Origin: an uncultured Atopobiaceae bacterium
Lineage (GTDB): Bacteria; Actinomycetota; Coriobacteriia; Coriobacteriales; Atopobiaceae
Assembly: GCA_947599965.1 (NCBI GenBank)
Contig: CANQFP010000001.1
Span: 47,794 to 111,793 of the forward strand
Direction: 5' to 3'
Length of the DNA: 64,000 nucleotides
Part shown: piece after piece, positions 20,937-36,139 of the stretch
Numbering within the stretch: the first letter of the stretch is position 1
Layout: the number at the start of each line of letters is the position of its first letter
Position numbers and translations under genes: made by a program
Notes under the pieces: generated by a model
The model's database searches: none
What the model saw: the letters and a program-made list of their open reading frames with translations, nothing else
What the model was told of the DNA's origin: nothing

Positions 20937-21407
20937 CTACCAGCGGTAGTGAGAGAAGGCGCGGTTGGCCTCGGCCATCTTGAAGACGTCCTCGCGGCGC
21001 TTCACGGACGCTCCGACGCCGTTGGAGGCGTCGAGGATCTCGGCGGCCAGGCGCTCCTTCATGGTCTTCTCGCGACGACCGCGGGAGAACGTGACGATCC
21101 AGCGGATGGCGAGCGTTTGGGCGCGACGGGAGTTGACCTCCATGGGCACCTGGTAGGTGGCGCCGCCGACGCGCTTCGGCTTGACCTCGAGGGTCGGGCG
21201 GACGTTGTCCATGGCCTTCTTGAACACGGACAGGGGATCCTGGCCGCTCTTCTCGGCGATCTCGTCGAACGCACCGTAGACGATGCGCTCGGCCACGGAC
21301 TTCTTGCCGTTGAGAAGCACCTTGTTGATGAGCTGGGTGACCAGGCGGTTGTTGTAGACGGCGTCGGGTGCGATCTCCCGACGGGTGGCTGCGGCACGAC
21401 GCGGCAT
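20937..21407 (-). CDS. rpsG: 30S ribosomal protein S7
   Basis: 156 residues. Organises the 3' major domain of 16S rRNA. Begins [38 protein letters not shown] and [26 protein letters not shown] are the core; ends AFSHYRW as usual. ATG start. Confidence 0.98.
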   Translation of the reverse strand: MPRRAAATRREIAPDAVYNNRLVTQLINKVLLNGKKSVAERIVYGAFDEIAEKSGQDPLSVFKKAMDNVRPTLEVKPKRVGGATYQVPMEVNSRRAQTLAIRWIVTFSRGRREKTMKERLAAEILDASNGVGASVKRREDVFKMAEANRAFSHYRW

Positions 21408-21430
21408 GGCGCGATCCTTTCGAAGGGGTG

Positions 21431-21799
21431 TTAGGAGCGCTTGGCGCCGTAGCGCGAGCGAGCCCGTTTGCGGTTCTGGACGGCGGCGCAGTCGTAGGCG
21501 CCGCGGATGATCTTGTAGCGCACACCGGGGAGATCCCTCACGCGGCCGCCACGCACGAGCACGATGGAGTGCTCCTGCAGGTTGTGGCCCTCGCCGGGGA
21601 TGTAGGCCGTGATCTCGATGCCGTTCACGAGGCGCACGCGAGCCACCTTGCGAAGCGCGGAGTTGGGCTTCTTGGGCGTGGAGGTGTAGACCCTCGTGCA
21701 GACACCGCGCTTCTGCGGGTTACCCCGAAGCGCCGCGTTCTTCGACTTGGACTTCACCGTCTCGCGGCCCTTGCGGACCAGCTGGTTGATGGTTGGCAC
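21431..21799 (-). CDS. rpsL: 30S ribosomal protein S12, with Arg at position 88
   Basis: 122 residues from the GTG at 21799 (AAGGGAG five bases upstream). The longer upstream frame overlaps the leader and has no family similarity. S12 sits at the decoding centre and is a classic streptomycin target. Lys43 in [13 protein letters not shown] is the sensitive form. The second resistance position, Lys87 or Lys88 in other bacteria, reads Arg here: residue 88 in [12 protein letters not shown]. First gene after the promoter at 21877-21905; heads rpsL-rpsG-fusA-rpsJ. Confidence 0.97.
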   Translation of the reverse strand: MPTINQLVRKGRETVKSKSKNAALRGNPQKRGVCTRVYTSTPKKPNSALRKVARVRLVNGIEITAYIPGEGHNLQEHSIVLVRGGRVRDLPGVRYKIIRGAYDCAAVQNRKRARSRYGAKRS

Positions 21800-21876
21800 A
21801 GGCACTCCCTTTGTCTCGGTTCTCGCACGTCTCGAAGGCGGCTCGACACAGCATGCCCCCAAGAGCGCAAGGCGCA

Positions 21877-21905
21877 ACATTAGCGGTCATGAGCTTGGGT
21901 GTCAA
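21877..21905 (-). promoter_or_regulatory. Promoter of the rpsL (str-S10-spc-alpha) transcript
   Basis: On the minus strand, TTGACA (21905-21900) and TAATGT (21882-21877) are separated by exactly 17 bases. This places the transcript start near 21870, about 70 bases before the rpsL GTG. It is the only strong promoter seen between rpoC and rplQ. Confidence 0.85.
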
Positions 21906-21916
21906 TGAACACCGCT

Positions 21917-21928
21917 CCGGGCGTATCC
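21917..21928 (-). promoter_or_regulatory. 12-mer GGATACGCCCGG upstream of the rpsL promoter
   Basis: Minus strand GGATACGCCCGG, 11 bases upstream of the -35 hexamer. It is identical to the 12-mer at 36064-36075 upstream of the tRNA-Tyr/tuf promoter. In both places TCTCCA lies a further five or six bases upstream. Candidate activator or UP-type site for translation-machinery promoters (inference). Confidence 0.5.
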
Positions 21929-21947
21929 ATAGCTTGGAGAGCCCGTG

Positions 21948-21982
21948 AAAACGGTGCGCGCGACGGATCGCACGCACCGTTT
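21948..21982 (-). terminator. Hairpin terminator after rpoC
   Basis: Leftward: AAACGGTGCG, a 14-base loop, CGCACCGTTTT. This is a ten-base-pair stem closing on a short T-run, 30 bases past the rpoC stop and just upstream of the rpsL promoter. Confidence 0.7.
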
Positions 21983-22011
21983 CGGCGTTCCATCGAGCAC
22001 CCCGTGCGGGG

Positions 22012-26517
<4,506 letters not shown>

Positions 26518-26522
26518 GCTGA

Positions 26523-30038
<3,516 letters not shown>

Positions 30039-30092
30039 CAGGCATGTCCTCCTTGGACCAACGGCACACTGCGGCGATCTAAGCAAACGAGC

Positions 30093-30121
30093 AGAATACA
30101 AAGATCGATGCCTTCGGTCAA
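30093..30121 (-). promoter_or_regulatory. Promoter of rpoBC
   Basis: Minus-strand TTGACC (30121-30116), a 17-base spacer and TATTCT (30098-30093). The predicted start near 30086 gives a leader of about 48 bases before the rpoB GTG. It lies downstream of the rplL terminator, so rpoBC has its own transcription. Confidence 0.8.
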
Positions 30122-30259
30122 GATCCCCTTCGGCCTATGTTGACCTCATGGAGGTCCGACGCACCTAAGCCACGCGACCTGCCTGTTAAAACTTGGCAGA
30201 AAGAATTGGCGGCAGAGCGCAGATGGAGCGATCTGATCGCGGAGCCCGTCAGGTAGTCG

Positions 30260-30381
30260 AAACGGAGCGAGGCACGCTGGGGTGCCCCAGATAGACAGGA
30301 TCTCGAATGCGACGCGTACTCGAGGTACGCGAGTATTCGAGATCGTGGCTAGATGTGGTGCATCCAGCGCGCCGCAGCGTC
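30260..30381 (-). repeat. Dispersed hairpin repeat, copy A (rplL-rpoB gap)
   Basis: Read on the minus strand it begins GACGCTGCGGCGC and ends near CTCGCTCCGTTT. Its core is an outer stem GATCTCGAAT/ATTCGAGATC (30344-30335 with 30308-30299), an inner six-base stem GCGTAC/GTACGC and a five-base loop. Flanking blocks resemble copies B (32534-32625) and C (62088-62207). No protein is encoded. The 329-base gap 30122-30450 otherwise holds only the rplL terminator. Confidence 0.85.
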
Positions 30382-30400
30382 AGGCTCAATTCTGCACAGC

Positions 30401-30434
30401 AAAAAAGGGGATCAGACTGAGTCTGATCCCCTTC
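30401..30434 (-). terminator. Rho-independent terminator after rplL
   Basis: Leftward: AAGGGGATCAGACT paired with AGTCTGATCCCCTT through an almost perfect palindrome, then TTTTTT (plus-strand AAAAAA at 30401-30406). It lies 17 bases past the rplL stop and separates rplJL from rpoBC. Confidence 0.93.
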
Positions 30435-30450
30435 AAGCTCATGCGCAGAA

Positions 30451-30828
30451 TTAAGCGAGCGTAACCGCGGCGCCGGCAGCCTCGAGCTTCTCCTTGGCGG
30501 CCTCGGCCTCCTCCTTCTTGACGCCCTCGAGAACGGGCTTGGGAGCACTCTCGACGAGGTCCTTGGCCTCCTTGAGGCCGAGGGAGGTGAGCTCGCGGAC
30601 GGCCTTGATGACCTGGATCTTCTGATCGCCGTAGCCCTCGAGCACGACGTCGAAGCTGGTCTTCTCCTCGGCGGGCTCGGCAGCGGCGGCGCCGGGCATG
30701 GCGCCCATCATCACGGGAGCGGCGGCGGAGACGCCGAAGACGTCCTCGAGCTCGTGAACGAGCTCGGAGAGCTCGAGAGCGGGCATTTCCTTGATGGCTT
30801 CGATGATTTCGTCCTTGGTGACAGCCAT
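30451..30828 (-). CDS. rplL: 50S ribosomal protein L7/L12
   Basis: 125 residues. Stalk protein that recruits translation GTPases. N-terminal dimerisation domain ([33 protein letters not shown]), Ala-rich hinge ([16 protein letters not shown]) and C-terminal domain ([38 protein letters not shown]). ATG start; follows rplJ by 74 bases. Confidence 0.98.
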   Translation of the reverse strand: MAVTKDEIIEAIKEMPALELSELVHELEDVFGVSAAAPVMMGAMPGAAAAEPAEEKTSFDVVLEGYGDQKIQVIKAVRELTSLGLKEAKDLVESAPKPVLEGVKKEEAEAAKEKLEAAGAAVTLA

Positions 30829-30902
30829 GGTGGTTGTCCTCCTTCTTCAGTGGGGGCCTCCTCGGGCCCGCGGTTCTTCGAACGATCGGATCCGAGGATC
30901 CT

Positions 30903-31427
30903 CTAGGCGGCTTTGTCCGCCTCCTCGCCGATGCGCGTGAGCACGGTGGCGAGGCCTTGGACCGGCCCGTTGAGCGTGCGGACGAGCCCGGAGAGCGGGG
31001 ACGCGAGCACGTTCGCGAGCATACCGATGAGCTCGTTGCGACCGGGCAGGTCGGCGATGGCGAGCGCCTGCTCGGCGTTGATGGCCTTTCCGTCGGAGAT
31101 GCCTCCGAGGAACTCGATCTTCTTGAGCTCCTGGGAGACGCCCTTGATGGCCTTCGCCGCGTCCACAGGGTCGTCCTTGTAGAAGACGTAGGCACACGGG
31201 CCGACGAGCACGTCGTCGATCTCGGGAAGATCGTGCTCCTTGATCGCCAGCTTGACGATGGTGTTCTTGTAGATCTTCATCGTGGCGCCGGCTTCGGTGA
31301 GGGAGCGGCGAAGCTGCTGGGACTCCTGGACGGTGAGGCCGCGGTAGTCGATGACGAAGACGCCCTTGGCCTCGTCGAACGACTCCTGCGCGCTCTTGAG
31401 CATGTCGATGTTCGCTTGAGATGGCAT
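30903..31427 (-). CDS. rplJ: 50S ribosomal protein L10
   Basis: 174 residues. Anchors L7/L12 dimers to the stalk base and commonly represses its own mRNA through the leader. Seen: SAQESFDEAKGVFVIDYRGLTVQESQQLRRSL, KNTIVKLAIKE and LGGISDGKAI. ATG start with GGAGGTGTAGCT upstream. Preceded by a structured leader. Confidence 0.97.
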   Translation of the reverse strand: MPSQANIDMLKSAQESFDEAKGVFVIDYRGLTVQESQQLRRSLTEAGATMKIYKNTIVKLAIKEHDLPEIDDVLVGPCAYVFYKDDPVDAAKAIKGVSQELKKIEFLGGISDGKAINAEQALAIADLPGRNELIGMLANVLASPLSGLVRTLNGPVQGLATVLTRIGEEADKAA

Positions 31428-31479
31428 AGCTACACCTCCTTCGTGCCTGTTCGGTCACGTCGCTCGAGGCGAGCGGGTT

Positions 31480-31605
31480 TCCCAAAGGAGAAGGCCCCGC
31501 CGGCGCCTGCCAGACGGAGCCTTGAGAAAGTTCGACCCGAAGGGACGATCTTTGGCGCCTCGGCCGGCGGTTTCCCATTGGACCTCGAAGGTACCGGCTG
31601 TCTGT
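31480..31605 (-). ncRNA. Ribosomal protein L10 leader (cis-regulatory)
   Basis: Between the promoter at 31634-31662 and rplJ the minus strand carries blocks resembling the L10 leader family: ACAGACAGCCGGTACC, then AACCGCCGGCCGAGG, AAAGATCG, and a later stem of AAGGCTCCG with GGGGCCTT. Position and length fit. Known family function: L10(L12)4 binds the leader and represses translation. The boundaries are approximate. Confidence 0.65.
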
Positions 31606-31633
31606 GGCAGCAACGTGCGTGATTGCGTAGAGC

Positions 31634-31662
31634 ATTGTCCGCATCCCCCGAAGCGCAGTCAA
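31634..31662 (-). promoter_or_regulatory. Promoter of rplJL
   Basis: Minus-strand TTGACT (31662-31657), a 17-base spacer and GACAAT (31639-31634), located just after the rplA stop. The predicted start near 31627 leaves about 200 bases of leader before rplJ. Confidence 0.8.
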
Positions 31663-31697
31663 GCCCCGGGGGAATGCGAGGGAGTGCGTTCGGGCGC

Positions 31698-32402
31698 CTA
31701 GGCCTCGGTGAAGTTCCTCACCACGAGCGGGTCCACCTTCACGCCCGGGCCCATGGAGCTCGAGAGCGTGACGGAGCGCACGTAGCGGCCCTTCGCGGCG
31801 CTCGGGCGCACGCGGATGAGCTCGGAGAGGAGCGTGCCGTAGTTCTCGGCGAGGTCATGGGCCGAGAAGGAGACGCGGCCGATCGGCACGTGCACGATGC
31901 CGTAGCGATCGGCGCGATACTCCACGCGGCCTGCCTTGAGCTCGCCCACCATCTTGGCGACGTCCATCGTGACCGTGCCGAGCTTGGGGTTCGGCATGAG
32001 GCCGCGCGGGCCGAGGATGCGGCCGATGCGGCCGACCTTGGCCATCATCGGCGGGATGGCGATGGCGGCGTCGAAGTTGATCTCGCCGTTCTGGATCTGG
32101 GCGATGAGGTCATCGGAACCCACGATGTCGGCGCCGGCCTCCTCGGCTTCACGAGCCTTGTCGCCCTCGGCGAAGACGGCCACGCGGACGGTCTTGCCGG
32201 TGCCGTGGGGCAGGCTGATGGAACCGCGGACGTTCTGGTCGGCGCGACGGGTGTCGACGCCGAGGCGGATGGAGGCCTCGACGGTCTCATCGAAGTTGGC
32301 GAACGCCACGTCCTTCACGAGTTCGGCGGCCGCAAGCGGGCTGTGGAGCTCGCGACCGACCTTGGCCTCCGCGGCCTCGTACTTCTTGCCGTGCTTCGGC
32401 AT
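31698..32402 (-). CDS. rplA: 50S ribosomal protein L1
   Basis: 234 residues. Forms the L1 stalk that moves deacylated tRNA out of the E site. Signature SLPHGTGKTVRVAVFA and GPRGLMPNPKLGTV are intact. Begins MPKHGKKYEAAEAKVGRELHSP. ATG with AGGAGG eight bases upstream. The 232-base gap to rplK contains dispersed repeat copy B. Confidence 0.97.
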   Translation of the reverse strand: MPKHGKKYEAAEAKVGRELHSPLAAAELVKDVAFANFDETVEASIRLGVDTRRADQNVRGSISLPHGTGKTVRVAVFAEGDKAREAEEAGADIVGSDDLIAQIQNGEINFDAAIAIPPMMAKVGRIGRILGPRGLMPNPKLGTVTMDVAKMVGELKAGRVEYRADRYGIVHVPIGRVSFSAHDLAENYGTLLSELIRVRPSAAKGRYVRSVTLSSSMGPGVKVDPLVVRNFTEA

Positions 32403-32500
32403 CTCACATACCTCCTGTGGTCAACGGGGTCTCCCCCTCCCACGTAGGGTTCGGGATCCTCGTGATCCCTCAATTCAGTTCAAACCGGCTCCCGCGACCG

Positions 32501-32625
32501 AGAAGATGGGGTGCGCAAGGTCCGTGAGGGTTTCCAGGGTGCCCCGGATTCGCGTGATCTAGGCCACGTAGCGTACTAAACGCTACGTGAGTGGCCGAGA
32601 TCGCGCGAAGATGGGGTGCACCTGG
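32501..32625 (-). repeat. Dispersed hairpin repeat, copy B, with an extra half-arm (rplK-rplA gap)
   Basis: Full element at 32534-32625. The minus strand reads CCAGGTGCACCCCATCT, then GATCT, a ten-base stem CACGTAGCGT/ACGCTACGTG around a five-base loop, AGATC, and GGGGCACCCTGG. A partial second arm (minus-strand GCGCACCCCATCTTCT) lies at 32501-32516, suggesting a decayed tandem unit. It sits inside the rplK-rplA transcript; no terminator-like T-run follows. Confidence 0.85.
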
Positions 32626-32634
32626 AAGCCCCGG

Positions 32635-33063
32635 TTAGTTTTCTGAGATCGTGACACCCATCGAACGCGCCGTCCCGGCGACGACCTTCTTGGCCGCCTC
32701 GATGTCGTTGGCGTTCAGGTCGGGCATCTTGATCTCGGCGATCTTGGTGAGCTGAGCCTGGGAGAGCTCGCCGACCTTGTCGCGCTGGGGCACGCCGGAG
32801 CCGCTCTCGAGGCCGAGCTCCTTCTTGATGAGCTGGGCCGCGGGCGGGGTCTTGGTGACGAAGTCGAAGGAACGGTCGTCGTAGACCGAGATCACGACGG
32901 GGATGATGTCGCCCATCTGATCCTTGGTGGCGGCGTTGAAGGCCTGGCAGAACTGCATGATGTTCACCTGGGCGGCGCCGAGGGCCGGGCCCACGGGGGG
33001 CGCCGGGTTGGCCTGGCCGGCAGGGATCTGCAGCTTGATGACGGTGGTGACTTCCTTAGCCAT
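32635..33063 (-). CDS. rplK: 50S ribosomal protein L11
   Basis: 142 residues. GTPase-associated centre protein, target of thiopeptides and needed for (p)ppGpp synthesis by RelA. Seen: [34 protein letters not shown] and [29 protein letters not shown] start, with GGGAAGGAAAGG upstream. Confidence 0.98.
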   Translation of the reverse strand: MAKEVTTVIKLQIPAGQANPAPPVGPALGAAQVNIMQFCQAFNAATKDQMGDIIPVVISVYDDRSFDFVTKTPPAAQLIKKELGLESGSGVPQRDKVGELSQAQLTKIAEIKMPDLNANDIEAAKKVVAGTARSMGVTISEN

Positions 33064-33086
33064 GGCTCGTTGCCTTTCCTTCCCTC

Positions 33087-33113
33087 ATCGCGCGCGGGAG
33101 CACCCCGCGCGAT
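33087..33113 (-). promoter_or_regulatory. GC-rich hairpin in the nusG-rplK gap
   Basis: Minus strand ATCGCGCGGGG, four-base loop, then CCCGCGCGCGAT: an about 11-base-pair stem seven bases after nusG. No T-run follows, so it is not an ordinary terminator. It could be an attenuator or protein-binding leader for rplK-rplA. Confidence 0.4.
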
Positions 33114-33120
33114 CGTTGTC

Positions 33121-33666
33121 CTAGACCAGGGAGACGACCTGATCCACGCCCAGCTCGACGGGCGTTTCGCGCCCGAAGATCGTGAGCATGACCTTGAGCT
33201 TGCCTGATTCGGGGTTGATCTCGGAGATGATCCCGTCGAAGGCCTCGAGCGGCCCGGAGGTCACGCGCACCGGTTGGCCGATGTCGAAGTTGACGGCGGT
33301 CTTGGGGTGCGTGCTCTTGGCGTGGGTGGGCTCGGTGCGACGCATGATCTTGTTGTACTCGTCGCGCGTGAGCGGCGTGGGCTTTCCGTTAATGCCCGCA
33401 AACCCCGTGACGCCGGGGGTGTTGCGCACGACGGCCCAGGAGTTGTCATCCACCTGCATGCGCACGAGGACGTAGCCGGGGAAGACCTTCGCCTCCTTCA
33501 CCTCGCGCTTGCCGCCCTCCTTGAGCTCGGTGACCGTCTCGGTGGGGATCTTGATGTCCACCACCTGGTCCTCGAGGTTGTAGGAGGCGATCCTGTGCTC
33601 GAGATCGTCCTTCACCTTGTTCTCGTAGCCGGAATAGGTGTGGATGACGTACCAGCGCTTCGCCAT
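33121..33666 (-). CDS. nusG: Transcription termination/antitermination factor NusG
   Basis: 181 residues. The N-terminal NGN domain binds RNA polymerase (MAKRWYVIHTYSGYENKVKDDLEHR; VFPGYVLVRMQVDDNSWAVVRNTPGVTGF). The C-terminal KOW domain (IGQPVRVTSGPLEAFDGIISEINPESGKLKVML) binds Rho or S10. ATG start; follows secE by six bases. Confidence 0.98.
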   Translation of the reverse strand: MAKRWYVIHTYSGYENKVKDDLEHRIASYNLEDQVVDIKIPTETVTELKEGGKREVKEAKVFPGYVLVRMQVDDNSWAVVRNTPGVTGFAGINGKPTPLTRDEYNKIMRRTEPTHAKSTHPKTAVNFDIGQPVRVTSGPLEAFDGIISEINPESGKLKVMLTIFGRETPVELGVDQVVSLV

Positions 33667-33672
33667 GGCAGC

Positions 33673-34059
33673 CTAGCCCCTCAGCCCCGCATAGCCGACG
33701 AGCGCCGCGACGACGCCGGTATCCACGAGCCAGACGGCGACGCCGAAGACGATGAGCAGGCAGATGACGGCCACGGCGTAGTTGCGCAGCTCGCGCTTGG
33801 ACGGCCAGACCACACGCCGCATCTCGGCCTTCACATCGGCGAGATAGGCCTTCAGCCGAGCCATGAGGCCCGGCTTGCCGCTGTCTTTCTTGGGGGCCTG
33901 GGCCTTGGGCTTCGCGAGCTCGGTCTGAGCCTTGCGCCCGCGACGACCCGTGGCCTCGCTCACCTGGGGCTGCTGGAGCTTCGCCTGCTCCTCCGCCCGG
34001 GCGCGCTTGGCCTGGCGAGCCTGTCGCCGTGCCCTCTCTCCGCCCTTCGTCTTTGCCAT
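33673..34059 (-). CDS. secE: Protein translocase subunit SecE with basic N-terminal extension
   Basis: 128 residues. Essential clamp subunit of SecYEG. A long basic, Ala/Gln-rich, probably disordered N-terminal region of about 75 residues precedes the conserved amphipathic helix (LADVKAEMRRVVWPSKRELRNYA) and one membrane helix (VAVICLLIVFGVAVWLV). Minimal SecE is about 60 residues, so the extension is the notable part. ATG start. A terminator lies upstream, so either readthrough or an unseen promoter feeds it. Confidence 0.95.
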   Translation of the reverse strand: MAKTKGGERARRQARQAKRARAEEQAKLQQPQVSEATGRRGRKAQTELAKPKAQAPKKDSGKPGLMARLKAYLADVKAEMRRVVWPSKRELRNYAVAVICLLIVFGVAVWLVDTGVVAALVGYAGLRG

Positions 34060-34121
34060 CGCCTTCTAAACCTCGCAGGTCGTATCGGCCGGAAGGTGCC
34101 CCGTGCGGGCCACCCGTCGAG

Positions 34122-34159
34122 AAAAACCGGTCTCCTCAGCCAATTCCGAGGAGACCGGT
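34122..34159 (-). terminator. Rho-independent terminator between tRNA-Trp and secE
   Basis: Leftward: ACCGGTCTCCTC, a ten-base loop, GAGGAGACCGGT, then TTTTTC. This is a perfect 12-base-pair stem and T-run nine bases past the tRNA-Trp CCA end. It should end most transcripts from the tRNA-tuf promoter. Confidence 0.92.
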
Positions 34160-34167
34160 GGGTTTGC

Positions 34168-34244
34168 TGGCACCCCAGGTAGGACTCGAACCCACAACAA
34201 ACGGTTTTGGAGACCGCCGCTCTACCAATTGGAGCTACTGGGGT
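34168..34244 (-). tRNA. tRNA-Trp (CCA)
   Basis: Minus-strand cloverleaf: acceptor ACCCCAG/CTGGGGT, D-arm GCTC...GAGC, anticodon loop CTCCAAA (anticodon CCA), T-arm GTGGG TTCGAGT CCTAC, discriminator G and an encoded CCA end. Confidence 0.95.
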
Positions 34245-34259
34245 GTGGCGGCGCCTATG

Positions 34260-34409
34260 CTAGCGGGTCTCCCTGTGGAGCGTATGGTGGCGGCACCACC
34301 GGCAGTACTTCTTCATCTCCAAGCGATCGGGCGTGATGGCCTTGTTCTTGGTGGTGGTGTAGTTCCTGCGCTTGCACTCGGTGCAGGCCAAGGTGACCAT
34401 GGTTCGCAT
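34260..34409 (-). CDS. rpmG: 50S ribosomal protein L33 (zinc-binding form)
   Basis: 49 residues, below the usual ORF cut-off but certain from the translation: begins [20 protein letters not shown], ends HHTLHRETR. Zinc ligands are two CxxC pairs, CTEC and CRWC, so it is the C+ paralogue. The ATG at 34409 is chosen; an internal ATG three codons on is possible. Lies between tuf and tRNA-Trp. Confidence 0.93.
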   Translation of the reverse strand: MRTMVTLACTECKRRNYTTTKNKAITPDRLEMKKYCRWCRHHTLHRETR

Positions 34410-34436
34410 GAGCGTTTGCCTCGCTTATCTCGGGGT

Positions 34437-35627
<1,191 letters not shown>

Positions 35628-35705
35628 GGACCAAAACCTCCTTTTGGGCTCCGGATGGGGCCGTCGTGCAGTGCTATGGATGCGGCCTTTGGACCGCTCG
35701 TTGCC

Positions 35706-35782
35706 TGGTAGCGGTGACTGGACTCGAACCAGTGACGCCGCGGGTATGAGCCGCGTGCTCTGACCAACTGAGCTACACCGCC
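35706..35782 (-). tRNA. tRNA-Met (CAT), elongator type
   Basis: Minus strand: acceptor GGCGGTG/CACCGCT (first pair G-U), anticodon loop CTCATAC, T-arm CACTGG TTCGAGT CCAGT, A discriminator, encoded CCA. Anticodon CAT. An Ile tRNA with lysidine-modified CAT cannot be excluded by eye, but the body is Met-like. Confidence 0.85.
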
Positions 35783-35799
35783 ATGGTCTGAAGCTTGAA

Positions 35800-35875
35800 T
35801 GGAGCCCGCGACCGGACTTGAACCGGTGACCTCCTCGTTACCAACGAGGTGCTCTACCGACTGAGCTACACGGGC
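35800..35875 (-). tRNA. tRNA-Thr (GGT)
   Basis: Minus strand: acceptor GCCCGTG/CGCGGGC, anticodon stem CTCGT/ACGAG with loop TGGTA region (anticodon GGT), T-arm ACCGG TTCAAGT CCGGT, T discriminator and encoded CCA. Confidence 0.95.
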
Positions 35876-35880
35876 ACGGA

Positions 35881-35965
35881 TGGTGGGAGCGCTAGGATTC
35901 GAACCTAGGTAGGCAAAGCCAACGGGTTTACAGCCCGTCCCATTTAGCCGCTCTGGCACGCTCCC
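35881..35965 (-). tRNA. tRNA-Tyr (GTA)
   Basis: Minus strand, 85 bases with the long variable arm of class II tRNAs. Acceptor GGGAGCG/CGCTCCC, anticodon loop CTGTAAA (anticodon GTA), T-arm with TTCGAAT, A discriminator and encoded CCA. First gene after the promoter at 36021-36049. Confidence 0.95.
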
Positions 35966-36020
35966 GGAAGATCCGCTTTTCAAGCTCCGCGCACAGGGTC
36001 ACCCCCACGCGCGACCGTCC

Positions 36021-36049
36021 ATGGTAGTGAGCGCCTTCCCGCAAGTCAA
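36021..36049 (-). promoter_or_regulatory. Promoter of the tRNA-Tyr/Thr/Met-tuf transcript
   Basis: Minus-strand TTGACT (36049-36044), 17-base spacer, TACCAT (36026-36021). The start would fall near 36014, about 50 bases before tRNA-Tyr. Confidence 0.82.
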
Positions 36050-36063
36050 CGAAAACCACTGAG

Positions 36064-36075
36064 CCGGGCGTATCC
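36064..36075 (-). promoter_or_regulatory. 12-mer GGATACGCCCGG upstream of the tRNA/tuf promoter
   Basis: Identical on the minus strand to the 12-mer at 21917-21928, here 14 bases upstream of the -35 hexamer, with TCTCCA five bases further upstream. See the finding on the shared motif. Confidence 0.5.
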
Positions 36076-36139
36076 TTCTGTGGAGAACCGGAGTAGCCGC
36101 TCGTCTCCCCTGCTCAGGGCCCCGCGCCGAAACCCCGGC

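Noticed and set aside
30391..30440. The long palindrome near 30401-30434 considered as another copy of the hairpin repeat
   Set aside because: Its sequence is unrelated to the repeat arms and it ends in six T residues, so it is an ordinary terminator.
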